This document shows positions 1-10,165 of a DNA stretch of 64,000 nt, one piece after another (positions within the stretch are counted from its first letter, which is position 1; every line of letters starts with the position of its first letter). The notes below the pieces were generated by a model. The model worked only from the letters and a program-made list of their open reading frames with translations, was not told where the DNA came from and made no database searches. Source of the DNA: Bacteroides reticulotermitis JCM 10512. Lineage in GTDB: Bacteria; Bacteroidota; Bacteroidia; Bacteroidales; Bacteroidaceae. A program made the position numbers and the translations under genes. The DNA is taken from positions 48,193 through 112,192 of the forward strand of contig NZ_BAIV01000018.1 of the NCBI RefSeq assembly GCF_000517545.1, written 5' to 3'.

Positions 1-727
1 TCCACGCTTCAAGAGTGTTGTTACGTCGTAGGTATTATAATAAACACTTTTATCATAATCACTCCAAAGCGGGGCGAACTCGCTCTCTCCTACCTTTTTC
101 CCATTCAATGAAAATTCGTAGAAGCCAAGTCCGCAGACATAAGCCGTAGCTTCGGCAATCTTTTTATTGGCTTGGAATGCTCGACGCAGACTAATGCTTT
201 TCTTTGCCAAGGTGTCTACAGCATCCCAAGCGGCTTTCACTTCGGGCTTCTTCAATTCACTTCCATGAAATCTTCGGCCTTCGGGCAGATGAGCATCTGC
301 ACGGGTTATCGCTCCGATCCATTTACCGGAGGAAAGGTTTTCGGGAGCTAAGCGAAACTTCGCTTCCCCACTCCATGCCGAAGGTGTGTCTGTTTCATCC
401 CAAACACGTACCTTCCATATATAATTATAGGAACCGTTACGGCTGAGTTTAGCCACATTGGTAGATACTAGCTGACTTTGTGAAGAGATTACTTTTCCAC
501 TATTCCAAACGGAGCGGTTTGTACAAGCCTCACGTATATCAAGCTCGTAGGCTGTTTGTCGTGTACCATTCTGCGGTGATTCCATCACCCATCAAGCGGG
601 GATGAGTTTCGACCACTACCAGTCCTTCTTGCATTTCACATGTAAGACGACTTATCGTTATGTTCTTTGCCTGCACGCAGAATGGCAGGCAAAGAAGCAA
701 TAAAAGTATTTGTTTTCTTATATTCAT
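1..727 (-). CDS. alpha-L-rhamnosidase (GH78), N-terminal part, frameshifted, runs off left edge
   Basis: Only the first ~240 residues lie in the window. The reading begins at the Met of MNIRKQILLLLLCLPFCVQA (727), a clear signal peptide; an in-frame Met four codons earlier is less likely. It continues as an N-terminal Ig-like module (ETHPRL, then WVMESPQNGTRQTAYEL), with WKVRVWDE and WSGEAKF motifs, and enters the bacterial rhamnosidase N domain (SLRRAFQ, CGLGFYEFSLNGKKVG, PLWSDYDKSVYYNTYDV). That order is typical of GH78 enzymes, which release terminal L-rhamnose from pectins in the periplasm. A one-base shift near 590-594 splits it. The gene starts 15 bp after the GH143-GH142-like gene and probably shares its transcript. 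The catalytic domain is outside the window. Confidence 0.8.
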
Positions 728-742
728 TATTTCAATCATTCA

Positions 743-3700
743 CTATTTCAACACATCCGGACAGACGATTCGGGTTAGCTTATCTGCATGTCCGACCTCT
801 TTGCCATCAACAAAAATACGGAATCCTTTGCCATAATGGTAGCGATCTCCATTTTTATCCCAAAGAATAGTCAGGTTGTGTCCATGATAAAGCACATTAT
901 CCAGACAGAACCAATCCCACTTGCCTTCCGGAATCAACGGATTCACTTCAATCGTGTTGTCCAAGCGAGGACGTAAACCGATCAGTCCGGTAATCATCAG
1001 ATCATTGAATGTGGAGTGGTTATAGTAACGGCTACGTTCCTGATCGCCTTTCAACCAATAACCGGTCACTTCATCCAGGTATTCGCCAATATACGGACGG
1101 CCGCGATGATATTGGGACTCTACATACAATTCCATCTGACGAAAGTAAACGCTATCTGTCAAAGCACGGAACAGTTCGTCGTTCTTGGCACTTGGCTGAT
1201 AATGGTTCAGGTAGTTGCCCAATGCCGTCAAGGTCTGTGCCGAAGCAAACGGCCAGATCGCTCCATCCCATTCGCACTTACCTACTCCACGGGTACGGAA
1301 CTCGGGATGACGACGTTCGGCTGTAGTCAATCCATAAGGAGCTGCAAAACCGTTTTCGTCCATTACTTCTTTCCAAGCAGAGTCGTACTTATCTGCGTCC
1401 GGTAGATTGAAATACCAGGGCATGTAACCGATGGCTTCACGCACATTGGCTGAAGAATCCGTACGCATCGTTTCGAAGAAGTTGTGACGGGTGTTCCACA
1501 GTTTGTCTTGTACCAGTTGCTTCAGCGTATCTGCTTTCAAGCCGTAGGTCATAGCCATTCCTTCATCTCCGGAAAGAACTCCCATCAATGAAAGCGCTTT
1601 GGCATTACCATACATATAGCTGTTGATTGTCGGACGAGCATATTTCTTCTTACGTCCTCCACTGATCGACTCTTCCATACCATCCTGCACATCACCTTGC
1701 CAGTACAGGCCATTTGATAGGCGGTTGGTACGCTCCCAACGTTTGTATTCCGTATCCAAATCTTTCTTCATGTCAAGCATGAATTCCCGTTTTCCATCTA
1801 CCATGTAGCGAGCTAGTACGGCATCGGCATTCCAAGAGCTGAACTTATCCATCTTCTTCATCGGTCCGCCCTCGTTGCCACGATACCAGGTATGGATGAT
1901 CTGATCCAAGTATTTGGGATCACGCAACCAACGGCTTTCATAGATATGGTGACCGATGGCACAAGCAATCAAGTTGTACTTATCCGAATAAGAGCGTTGT
2001 ACAAGGAATTCGGTCATGCCGTAGCCTACCGGAGTCTCTTTGATGTGCTTGCGCAAGCTCCACCAACGGTAGTAATACATCTCTTCAAAGTTGTGCTGAG
2101 GACATTCAAATAGCGGAATGTTCTCTTCCATCCATTCGGACGCCTGAGCATTGGGAATAGCCTGAGCGATATTCTCATCTTCCATACCATTGAAGTAATC
2201 GGTATAGCGGGCAAAGTTTTCATATTTCAAGACTGCCGAAGTCGCATCTTTATCGACTGAGGATGTTTTCACATTGGCAATGCGATATTCTACCAAAGGG
2301 GCTTGTGAACCAGCATCAGCTACATCATAATCCTGATCGGCCGGTGTGTCTACGGTAGGGAATGTACGTGGTATGCCGGTACGGAAAGAAATTCGTTCAA
2401 TGGAAGCTACGGGAGCATAGAACATACGCAATCCAACGCGCTTTCCATCAACAGATACTTGGATATTCCGATCCGCAACCGAAAGGACTGCTTCTACATG
2501 GTAAGTCTTTCCGGCTTCATATTTCATCATATTACCGAAACGTGAACCTCCTTTTGCACGGAATGTTCCGTCATCAGTCATTTCCAAGCGAGAACAAGCA
2601 ATTCCATTCTCATCCAGGAAGTCTATCTGAAGAGTTCCCTTATCGTTTTGTCCGGCTTGCAGGTCGAAAGAGACTTTCAACTCTTTAGAAGCCGGTATCT
2701 TACGTTCTACTTTGGCATAATCAAACGGATCTTTATCCTGCAAAGTCAGCCACTGACCGGATAAAGAAACCGGAGCCCATACCGGAGAATAGATATTCCA
2801 ATTGGTTAGATCGGATAGCTTCTTGCAGTCGGCGAAGTTGTCATTGGCATGTGCTGATGCGTTCAACTCAACCGGAACCGGGATGCGGGAGATCCACATA
2901 TCTTCTTTGTTCACACTGTAAGCCACCCAGAGATCTTTATCAGCCGGCACTCCGTTGCCTTCCTGAATACCGCGAACATATTGCGGTCCGTACGATTTAT
3001 AGTTGCCCCCATAACGCATGGGAGGTATTTCTCCATTTACAAGGTTCAGTGTTGTATATTCCAAACCGTCTTTACTCAGGGAGATAGCGAGCGGCCAACG
3101 GAATTCTGACGGGTTATATACAGTAGCATAGGTACCGTCACTTAGGCGTTGTCCCCATATCTTAGCATTGCTATTTACAAAGCCCTTAGCTCGTAATACA
3201 TGTTCGGCCCATGTGTGTCCGCCATCTGCACTGATTGATGTCAACGCGTGCTTCCACAGACTGGCTATTTTTCCATCGGGCAGCGTATAGCAATTAAAAG
3301 CTTTATAGCCTTTCTTCAGTGGAATTAGCGGATCTTCACGGTCAGCCTCTTCCACCCATTGCATCATATACAAGGGGTTATCGAGTATTTCCTGACACGA
3401 CTTAACGAATTCACGATCTTTGCTTTTCTTGAAATTGGGATAGTCCGTGTTCTTTTCACTAAAGCCGTGGTTGTAATAGATAAAGTAGATCGGACCGTAA
3501 GAACCATCCTTTTTGATCTCGCGGACTACACGTCCAATTCCATTGCCATCATTGGGATCGTCTTTCTTGTCTAACGCCACTCCATAATTTCCCATAGTAA
3601 TGAGCCGTCCTGACTTAGACACATAAAAGCCAACACGTTGATGCATGATTGCGATCAAGTCTTTGGCTTTAACGCCCGGATAGGTATCTTTCGTATACCC

Positions 3701-4084
3701 GTCCGGTACTTTGTAAGGAGGAAATACGACTTCCGGATTTGTCCATTGATACCCATCTTTTGAAGTCATCAGGAATGTTTGAGAAGGTGGTACATGCTCG
3801 TCTACCGGATCAGCCAGATATTGATAAAAGAACTGTCCGTTCCAATAGGCCAACATCGGTTGGTGATTGTAGGTCCATCCGCTACCGTTGGAAGCATCCG
3901 GATGTTCGCGATTGGCGCGTACCAACTGGATATTGTGTACACCTACCACCGGTGACAGTTGTCCGTCATGGTAAGTAGGGTTCGATAATTCTTTGCCAGT
4001 GTAATGTATTAGATCTTGTGCTGACATGGTAACTGATAACCAACCGGCTGCCAGCAAACAAAGAACCTTTGCAGAATTATTCAT
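743..4084 (-). CDS. bifunctional GH143-GH142-like glycoside hydrolase (propeller + (alpha/alpha)6)
   Basis: This is an intact 1113-residue secreted protein with a signal peptide at residues 1-22. Residues ~25-430 look like a sialidase-type beta-propeller (repeats such as SADGGHTW and TSKDGYQW). Residues ~440-610 look like a LamG-type jelly-roll. Residues ~650-1110 look like an (alpha/alpha)6 six-hairpin domain (WSLRKHIKETP, SSWNADAVLARYM, LYWQGDVQDGMEESI, GVGKCEWDGAIWPFASAQTL). This order matches what I remember of B. thetaiotaomicron BT1020. There the N-terminal GH143 domain releases the 2-keto-3-deoxy-lyxo-heptulosaric acid (DHA) of rhamnogalacturonan II chain D, and the C-terminal GH142 domain is a beta-L-arabinofuranosidase. 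The GH43, DUF3826, PL1 and GH78 neighbours fit a pectin role. The family assignment is recall plus architecture. The alternative is an uncharacterised sialidase-like/six-hairpin fusion. Confidence 0.7.
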   Translation of the reverse strand: MNNSAKVLCLLAAGWLSVTMSAQDLIHYTGKELSNPTYHDGQLSPVVGVHNIQLVRANREHPDASNGSGWTYNHQPMLAYWNGQFFYQYLADPVDEHVPPSQTFLMTSKDGYQWTNPEVVFPPYKVPDGYTKDTYPGVKAKDLIAIMHQRVGFYVSKSGRLITMGNYGVALDKKDDPNDGNGIGRVVREIKKDGSYGPIYFIYYNHGFSEKNTDYPNFKKSKDREFVKSCQEILDNPLYMMQWVEEADREDPLIPLKKGYKAFNCYTLPDGKIASLWKHALTSISADGGHTWAEHVLRAKGFVNSNAKIWGQRLSDGTYATVYNPSEFRWPLAISLSKDGLEYTTLNLVNGEIPPMRYGGNYKSYGPQYVRGIQEGNGVPADKDLWVAYSVNKEDMWISRIPVPVELNASAHANDNFADCKKLSDLTNWNIYSPVWAPVSLSGQWLTLQDKDPFDYAKVERKIPASKELKVSFDLQAGQNDKGTLQIDFLDENGIACSRLEMTDDGTFRAKGGSRFGNMMKYEAGKTYHVEAVLSVADRNIQVSVDGKRVGLRMFYAPVASIERISFRTGIPRTFPTVDTPADQDYDVADAGSQAPLVEYRIANVKTSSVDKDATSAVLKYENFARYTDYFNGMEDENIAQAIPNAQASEWMEENIPLFECPQHNFEEMYYYRWWSLRKHIKETPVGYGMTEFLVQRSYSDKYNLIACAIGHHIYESRWLRDPKYLDQIIHTWYRGNEGGPMKKMDKFSSWNADAVLARYMVDGKREFMLDMKKDLDTEYKRWERTNRLSNGLYWQGDVQDGMEESISGGRKKKYARPTINSYMYGNAKALSLMGVLSGDEGMAMTYGLKADTLKQLVQDKLWNTRHNFFETMRTDSSANVREAIGYMPWYFNLPDADKYDSAWKEVMDENGFAAPYGLTTAERRHPEFRTRGVGKCEWDGAIWPFASAQTLTALGNYLNHYQPSAKNDELFRALTDSVYFRQMELYVESQYHRGRPYIGEYLDEVTGYWLKGDQERSRYYNHSTFNDLMITGLIGLRPRLDNTIEVNPLIPEGKWDWFCLDNVLYHGHNLTILWDKNGDRYHYGKGFRIFVDGKEVGHADKLTRIVCPDVLK

Positions 4085-4104
4085 GATATATTATAGGTTT
4101 TTAA

Positions 4105-5034
4105 TTATTTCTTCTCGCTTTCCTTGATCAGGTTCTTCACTACTGATTCGGAAGCTTTAAAAATGGTGCCGTGTTTATGTCCTACCGGAACGCTCACCTG
4201 CTGGGTTGCATCGGTAAACTGTTTGAAATCCTTTGTACGTACTGCACCATATATCTTTCTCTTATATACATCAAAATAGATCAAATAGTCATCTCCTATC
4301 TTCTCTACGGATGGTCCTTCAACAAAAGACTCCGTGAAAGGTTCAGACGCCGGGCTATAAGGTCCTTCGGCTGATTCGGCAAACGCCACTTTCAAGTTAC
4401 GTTCGGGACGTGTATTGTCTTTAAGTACCATTACATAATCTTTGGGTGCTCGCTTGACAATAACCGCATCGATGGAACTGAAGCCGGGATCATACAAAAC
4501 CTTAGCCTTAGAGACGGTTTTGAAATCCTTGGTCTTGATGTAATAAAGTCGATGATTATTGTCCTCATCTTCGATACCGCGTTCAAACCGTCCGGGAATA
4601 CATGATGCCCACACAACCATAAACTCTTGCGTTTCGTCATCATAAAAGATTTCAGGCGCCCATACATTTACCGTTGTCGGCTCATCGGCCATTACCGGAA
4701 TTGTCTGTTGCTCCGACCAATGTACGAGGTCTTTGGAATGGGCATACCCGAAGCCCAGGTCTCCTTTCCAGCTTGTTGTCCAAACCAAATGAAAGGTTCC
4801 ATCAGGCGTTCTGACCATGGAAGGGTCGCGCATCAATTGATGTTTCCCTAACTCCGGTTTAAGCCATGTGCCGGCAATCGTATCCCAACGCAATCCATCT
4901 TCACTATATAAATAACGCAGTCCCTCATCTGCCGGTTCATGAAAAGAAGTGAACATATAATATTCCTTCGGAGCCTGACACGATGCCAAGCATAATAAAC
5001 CTAAAGCCGCAACAATATTTCTTATCTTTTTCAT
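4105..5034 (-). CDS. GH43 family lipoprotein (arabinosidase/xylosidase-like)
   Basis: The protein is 309 residues with a lipobox LASC (Cys19), so it is predicted to be membrane-anchored. It has a five-bladed propeller fold signature with the three GH43 acidic residues visible: Asp70 in MRDPSMV (base), Asp189 in SSIDAV (pKa modulator) and Glu239 in VEGPSV (acid). NVWAPEIFYD is the usual blade-2 motif. GH43 enzymes mostly remove L-arabinofuranose or D-xylose; the exact substrate cannot be read here. It lies 20 bp upstream of the GH143-GH142-like gene and is probably cotranscribed with it and GH78. A perfect 22-bp palindrome sits about 50 bp upstream of its start, which suggests its own control point. 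Confidence 0.85.
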   Translation of the reverse strand: MKKIRNIVAALGLLCLASCQAPKEYYMFTSFHEPADEGLRYLYSEDGLRWDTIAGTWLKPELGKHQLMRDPSMVRTPDGTFHLVWTTSWKGDLGFGYAHSKDLVHWSEQQTIPVMADEPTTVNVWAPEIFYDDETQEFMVVWASCIPGRFERGIEDEDNNHRLYYIKTKDFKTVSKAKVLYDPGFSSIDAVIVKRAPKDYVMVLKDNTRPERNLKVAFAESAEGPYSPASEPFTESFVEGPSVEKIGDDYLIYFDVYKRKIYGAVRTKDFKQFTDATQQVSVPVGHKHGTIFKASESVVKNLIKESEKK

Positions 5035-5081
5035 TTACGCGATTTCTTCTCTTATATACTTTCTTTGTTTATGATGAGACG

Positions 5082-5103
5082 GAGTACAAATGCATTTGTA
5101 CTC
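5082..5103. promoter_or_regulatory. perfect 22-bp palindrome, candidate operator
   Basis: The sequence is an uninterrupted dyad, left half GAGTACAAATG followed by its exact reverse complement. It lies 48 bp upstream of the GH43 start and 48 bp from the hairpin at 5151-5183. Its placement in the leader of the GH43/GH143-142/GH78 transcript suggests a protein binding site. The regulator is unknown and none is encoded nearby in the pectin PUL part of the window. Confidence 0.5.
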
Positions 5104-5150
5104 AAATATCCTCGTCTATTTTGCGATAGCTACCCTATGATCAGTTGCAA

Positions 5151-5183
5151 GAAGGGGACTGTTCATCAAGAACAGTCCCCTTC
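5151..5183 (-). terminator. strong hairpin terminator after DUF3826 gene
   Basis: There are perfect 14-bp arms (5151-5164 and 5170-5183, GAAGGGGACTGTTC and its complement) around a 5-base loop. It lies 60 bp downstream of the DUF3826 stop on the minus strand. The T tract after it is poor, so it may be a processed or attenuating stem rather than a textbook terminator. Confidence 0.6.
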
Positions 5184-5242
5184 GCCATCAAACAAACTAA
5201 CCATTATATATAATGGGAAAGTGTTCTTTCTTTGCAGATCTT

Positions 5243-5914
5243 TTACAAGGATCCGCCACGTGCTTTAACTCGTTTGTACCATGCTTCACGCTCTTTGGTC
5301 AAGTCATATCCGCGTTTAGCCAAGTAGTTATTGATTCTACCTTTGTACTTACCGAACGCAGCATGTTTCTTATTTGAGTTTTCCGCATCCAGTGCAAACT
5401 CGCGAGCTTCGACCAACCAAGCATAAATCTGTGCCTTCTCGTCTTCCTTCAAAGTCGGAATCATATCGAGCGTGGCCTCATAAGTCACCTTAACAACGCC
5501 ATAAGTCATTCCATCTTTCACGGCTTCTATCTGCTTCTCGTTTAAGAAGAGCGATAGATTGGCAGGAAAAGCAAAATGCGAACGGTATAGAGCGCCATCC
5601 TTTTCATCTTCGGCAGCTTTCAGTGTTTCGGTCTTTGTATTGCCGGTCAGCCCGGAATCTTTTACCTTCTGCACTTTCGCATCCCGTACTTCGTAAATAT
5701 CATTCAGCTCGAAATAACGGTTAGCTATCGTATAGCACACCTCTTGAGCTACCTTTTTATCAGTAATCCCCAATTGGTCTACAATCTTTTGCGAACGGTT
5801 CACGATAGACTCTACGTACTTCGGATCGCGATTTTCTTTGTTCAGATCGACTGCTCCGGCTGACATCCAGCCGAAACAGAAGAGTAAACAACTTATTATT
5901 ACTTTTTTCATCAA
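5243..5914 (-). CDS. DUF3826 family secreted protein
   Basis: The protein is 223 residues with a signal peptide at ~1-21 (MKKVIISCLLFCFGWMSAGA). The rest is mostly helical and charged, with ANRYFELNDIYEVRD and LYRSHFAFPANLSLFLNEKQ motifs that I recognise from DUF3826. No catalytic motif is visible. The family is repeatedly seen next to pectate lyases and rhamnogalacturonan-degrading enzymes in Bacteroides. Here it starts 58 bp after the PL1 lyase and is followed by a hairpin, so the two genes probably form one transcript. A periplasmic accessory role in pectin breakdown is inference from context. Either of the two adjacent start Mets is possible. Confidence 0.75.
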   Translation of the reverse strand: MMKKVIISCLLFCFGWMSAGAVDLNKENRDPKYVESIVNRSQKIVDQLGITDKKVAQEVCYTIANRYFELNDIYEVRDAKVQKVKDSGLTGNTKTETLKAAEDEKDGALYRSHFAFPANLSLFLNEKQIEAVKDGMTYGVVKVTYEATLDMIPTLKEDEKAQIYAWLVEAREFALDAENSNKKHAAFGKYKGRINNYLAKRGYDLTKEREAWYKRVKARGGSL

Positions 5915-5972
5915 TCTTATTTTTTTAGGTAAGGCGCCGAAGGGAAATCCGGCTCCGGCACCTTGCCGGCAA

Positions 5973-7711
5973 TTACATTAACTTTCCTTTTTCAGCTAAT
6001 GTGTCGTAGTTGTTCTTCAAGTCAGACCAATCAATTCTGTTCTTAGTGCTGATACCATTGATGTATTTCTCAAGGTTGGTGTATCCGTCACCTGTACAGT
6101 CTTTGTTGGCATCACTCGGATCATTCGGATTCAAGCCGTTAGCTTTCTCCCAAGCATCCGGCATACCATCACCGTCTGTATCTACATACGGAGTGCCTTT
6201 GTATTCAGGATAACCACCCATCTGACGAATATCAGTAATGATACCTTGCTTATATGAATCCTTAGGCATACGACGGTATCTGAACTGGCCATCATCACCA
6301 ATTGATTTCGGAGACAAACCTGTTATATCGCCATTTGCATTCTTGGCAACCTTCTTGTCATAATAAGGAACACCGGTTTTTACTTCATCAATAATACGTT
6401 CGTCTACAATATCACGAGTAGGAATATTAGCACCTACATGCTTTGTTACATAATCGTAAGCATCATTAGCAGATGTGATATCGATATAAGGCATAGCAAA
6501 CGGAACATTGCTTCTCATCTTTTCAGTGTATCCGTCTGTATTTGTCTGAGTCTCAATTTGGATACCACCATTCCAGTTATCAGCAGTGACTTTAGCGTTA
6601 CCTTCCATTACATTACCATCCGCATATACACGGCCATAAACTTTATAGTTCAATTTGCTACGTCCTGCTTCCGGTTTCAAGATACGAGCACCTACGTTGT
6701 CATTTTTAGGAGTAGCCGGTCCCGGTTTGTAGTAGTTGTTGATCATGTTGAACATAGCAGTGTAATCACCACCATCTACCGAACGGTGTACCCAGTTGAA
6801 TACAACGTTATTGACGAAGTTAAACACGCCATTCCATCCTACTGAAGGGTTACGTCCTGAATTACTAGCCCAAAGGTTGCGTACAAACGCACAGTTCTCA
6901 CCGCCCAATGTGCTACCGAATGCATGGTTGTAAGTATCCAGTGCTTTGGCTGAGATTGTATTTTGAATGGTTACGTTTACAGTACCCAACTTTTCGTCTT
7001 TGCTTTCATACTGTCCTTCACTTGGATCGTACATGTGGCGATAGAAGGAAATGTTTTCATCCAATCCCCATGTACAAGAACAGTGGTCGATCATAATGTT
7101 TCCAATCGGATTACCACCGAAGGAGTCATCACGATGCTAACTTTTGTTTCGCCACGACGGAAACGCATATGACGTACGATTACATCATGTGTATCTACCC
7201 AAAAAGATTCACCTGCAATACAAACGCCATCACCCGGAGCTGTTTGTCCGGCAATTGTTACATAAGGAGCGCGAACAATAATCGGCGAGTTCAAACGAAT
7301 AACACCTGCCACATTGAATACAATGGTACGAGCACCGCCTGTTTCACAAGCTTCACGGAAAGAGCCCGGACCACGATCATTCAAATTGGTAACTGTAATT
7401 ACTTTACCTCCACGACCGCCGAAAGTGTACATACCACCTCCCTCAGCTCCCGGGAATGAAGGGATTCTAGCTTGTGGCAAATCGTAAGGACGAGAAGCCC
7501 ATGAAATGTACGGGCGGCCTTCTTTTGCTTCTTTTTCAACAATAGGCAACGCTTTTGCCCATGCTTCATCAGAAAGACGACGTTCTTCCGTCATCATCTT
7601 TTTATAATCCTCTTTTGCTTCGTCGGTAATCTGCGGGTATTGTGCCCAGACGGACTTCGGAGTCAGCATTGCGACAGCACAAACTGCCAGAAATACATGT
7701 TTCTTTTTCAT
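5973..7711 (-). CDS. pectate lyase (PL1 family), frameshifted
   Basis: The two parts join into a ~575-residue secreted lyase. The N-terminal part (from 7711) has a signal peptide and then the PL1 start motif FPGAEGGGMYTFGGRGG, TNLNDRGPGSFREA and TIAGQTAPGDGVCI. The C-terminal part has IMIDHCSCTWGLDE (calcium-site region) and NCAFVRNLWASNSGRNPSVG, typical of the parallel beta-helix lyases. The tail carries a DTDGDGMPDAWE calcium-type repeat common in Bacteroides PL1 proteins. A missing base near 7136-7138 breaks the frame between RGETKV and DSFGGNPIG. The enzyme cleaves polygalacturonate by beta-elimination at the cell surface or in the periplasm. It lies between a SusD terminator and DUF3826. 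Confidence 0.88.
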
Positions 7712-7742
7712 TTTCTTATTGGGTTTAGCCAGATTGTAATTT

Positions 7743-7750
7743 CAAAAATA
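7743..7750 (-). promoter_or_regulatory. candidate -7 box of the PL1 gene
   Basis: On the minus strand the sequence reads TATTTTTG, an exact match to the Bacteroides TAnnTTTG box. It lies 32 bases upstream of the pectate lyase start. No clear TTTG -33 element was seen, so this is weak evidence. Confidence 0.35.
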
Positions 7751-7880
7751 CAATAATAAGACGAAATAGAAAAAGAAATGTAATCAGCTAAATCTAATAA
7801 TTTACTTTTTTATAGGATAGATTACCAAGTTTGCTCATTCAACCCGGTTTTTCACCAGTTGCAATGTATATCTCAATAAT

Positions 7881-7930
7881 AAAAGAAGCGCCTCCAACTT
7901 CCTGGTTACAGGTTGTTGAAGGCGCACTTC
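7881..7930 (-). terminator. terminator after SusD
   Basis: Arms GCGCCTCCAAC (7888-7898) and GTTGAAGGCGC (7915-7925) pair with one mismatch. On the minus strand the stem is followed by TTCTTTTATT. It lies 28 bp past the SusD stop and separates the SusCD transcript from the lyase. Confidence 0.75.
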
Positions 7931-7957
7931 TTATTTAATCGGATATAGTCCGAAATC

Positions 7958-10153
7958 TTATTCTGCTAATGGGTCATACGTTCCGTTGGCACCACCATTC
8001 ACGTAATCTCCCCAACCAATAGTTTGCTTTAAAGTTGCATTAGCATTTTGCGCTCCTTGATAGAGACCTAAAAGATAATACTTTGGATAGAATTTCATAT
8101 ATTTTTCTCCCTTATCAGAAGTATAGGCATCTCCCTTTTTCTTCTTACGAGTCAAATAAGTAGCATAAAAATTCTTCAATCCAGTTTGCTGAGTAGAAAG
8201 GTCCTTTGTCAAATCTATAGCAGCAGGACGAGTTGCTACTCCATATAACGGATCCGGGTTAGTACCACCAATAGCCCACTCTTTTCCTCCGAGACCATTC
8301 TTATTGCTATTGTTTACACGGAACTCAAGATTGTCACGACGCTGTCCGTTAAGAGGTGTAAAGCCCAAATAAGTGCAAGTATTTCCACCCCAACCGGTCA
8401 ATGTCCATGAATCAGGCGCACCTGCAACCTTTTCCACACCTCCATCAAACAACATCCAACGACGCAAATCGTCAAAACGCTTTCCTTCATAAGCCAATTC
8501 CACTTGGCGTTCGTATAAAACAGCAGCCATACATGCGGCCTGATCACTCAACAAATTACTTTGTAAACCACAATCACCTGTATATCCTACGCGTGTACGT
8601 ATTTTCTTTAGCTGTTCAACAGCTATATCCATATGACCGGCTCCACAAGCAGCTTCAGCATAGTTCAGCAAAACTTCAGCATACCGAAGCTCAATATAAG
8701 GATTTGCAGAATACTTAAATCCATTCGCAGCTTCATATCTATATCGTGGGCTATTAACATCGGCATCATCAGAACGTTTGCGGATATAGAAACCCTTAGC
8801 ATTACCTAATAAATTATCTGCTCCATATGTACTTCCACTTTCCACATTATCTCTATCAGTTTCGGTGGTATACCACACATAGTTCCATAACTCATATTCA
8901 GAACCATTATATGGATTATTGTTTTTCTCATTTCTTGGGTCACCACTAAACTTCCAACGTACTCCAGGGAAAGCGAATGTACGATAGAAACGTGGATCTC
9001 TATTTAAGAATGGTGCTTCTGAATCATATGAAATTTCTGAAGAGGCCAATTTTGTATAAGTGGTTGTCGAGCCAGGCTTTTTACCATCAGACATTGGGAA
9101 CATATCTACCAGCATTGCAGAAGGTGTTTTTCCTCCACCACCTAGTGTATTCGAAGGGCGAATTCCATTTTCCCATGCATTATTTTTGCTAAAGTCTGCA
9201 GAACTTGCTGAAGCGAGTGTATTATAAAGCGTCACAAATACAGCTTCAGAATTTCCTTCAACAGTAGAAAAGATATTAGCCCAACCTGATGCATTCGCTC
9301 CTGGATTATTCTCGTTATACAGGCCATATCCACATGCATTTAGAGTTGCTATTGACTCTCCTATTACTTCATAAGCTTTCTCCCAACGCGTTACATCATT
9401 TTTCCGATTGAATACCGGGCTTGCATACAGTAATAGAAGACGTCCTTTCAGTGCTAGTGCAGTTCCTGAAGTTACACGACCAAAATCCGAAGAGGTCCAT
9501 CCCCCATTCGTTGTGAACGGAGCAAGTAGTTCAGCAGATAAGTCTAAGTCTTCACATATAAAGTCAACACATTCTTTGGTTGTAGAACGAGGAACAACTG
9601 ATCCGGATACAATTTCTTGCACTTCTTTAATGATAGGTACACCGCCATACCATTTAACCAGATTATAGTAACACCAAGCACGGAAAAAATAGACCTGTCC
9701 CAATAACTTACTTTTTTCTTCTTGAGTAAGCGTACTGTTTGTTATGCCCCGAATTACATCGTTACAATTGCGAATACGCCCCCAGACCATGGTTTGAATA
9801 TTTCCACTTGAACCATGAAAATAATCAGGTACCGGATTGTTTCCTTGTTGATAAGTCAGTTCGGCATCTGGATCTACAAATACTCCAAAGCCACTATACT
9901 CCTCTGTTGATTTAGCCTGAGTATCAGCCAATCCTGTACTGTTGTATTTCCAACTGGGATCAGCATTTGCATCAGGCAGGCACCACATGTAAATGTCTGC
10001 TACACGAGCTAGTGCGCCACTATAATAATTGTACGAATCCGCATTAGCATTATCATAATTCTTTTTATCTTGCAAGAATTGATCACTGCATGAGCTAAAA
10101 ACCCCGGCTGTTATCAAAGCTATGCTAAGAATTCTTATATTTTTCTTTTTCAT
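7958..10153 (-). CDS. SusD/RagB-family glycan-binding lipoprotein (pectin PUL)
   Basis: The protein is 731 residues, long for SusD. Its N-terminal signal ends in a lipobox-like FSSC. The TPR-rich SusD scaffold is seen in MVWGRIRNCNDVIRG, GQVYFFRAWCYYNLVKWYGGVPII and a C-terminal half with ELRYAEVLLNYAEAACGAG, YERQVELAYEGKRFDDLRRW. SusD proteins sit on the cell surface as the lid of the SusC channel and bind oligosaccharide. The stop of the upstream SusC is 12 bp before its start, so the pair is cotranscribed. The frame is intact, unlike that of its SusC partner. The ligand is presumably a pectic oligosaccharide, from context only. Confidence 0.92.
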   Translation of the reverse strand: MKKKNIRILSIALITAGVFSSCSDQFLQDKKNYDNANADSYNYYSGALARVADIYMWCLPDANADPSWKYNSTGLADTQAKSTEEYSGFGVFVDPDAELTYQQGNNPVPDYFHGSSGNIQTMVWGRIRNCNDVIRGITNSTLTQEEKSKLLGQVYFFRAWCYYNLVKWYGGVPIIKEVQEIVSGSVVPRSTTKECVDFICEDLDLSAELLAPFTTNGGWTSSDFGRVTSGTALALKGRLLLLYASPVFNRKNDVTRWEKAYEVIGESIATLNACGYGLYNENNPGANASGWANIFSTVEGNSEAVFVTLYNTLASASSADFSKNNAWENGIRPSNTLGGGGKTPSAMLVDMFPMSDGKKPGSTTTYTKLASSEISYDSEAPFLNRDPRFYRTFAFPGVRWKFSGDPRNEKNNNPYNGSEYELWNYVWYTTETDRDNVESGSTYGADNLLGNAKGFYIRKRSDDADVNSPRYRYEAANGFKYSANPYIELRYAEVLLNYAEAACGAGHMDIAVEQLKKIRTRVGYTGDCGLQSNLLSDQAACMAAVLYERQVELAYEGKRFDDLRRWMLFDGGVEKVAGAPDSWTLTGWGGNTCTYLGFTPLNGQRRDNLEFRVNNSNKNGLGGKEWAIGGTNPDPLYGVATRPAAIDLTKDLSTQQTGLKNFYATYLTRKKKKGDAYTSDKGEKYMKFYPKYYLLGLYQGAQNANATLKQTIGWGDYVNGGANGTYDPLAE

Positions 10154-10165
10154 TGTTATTTTCTT

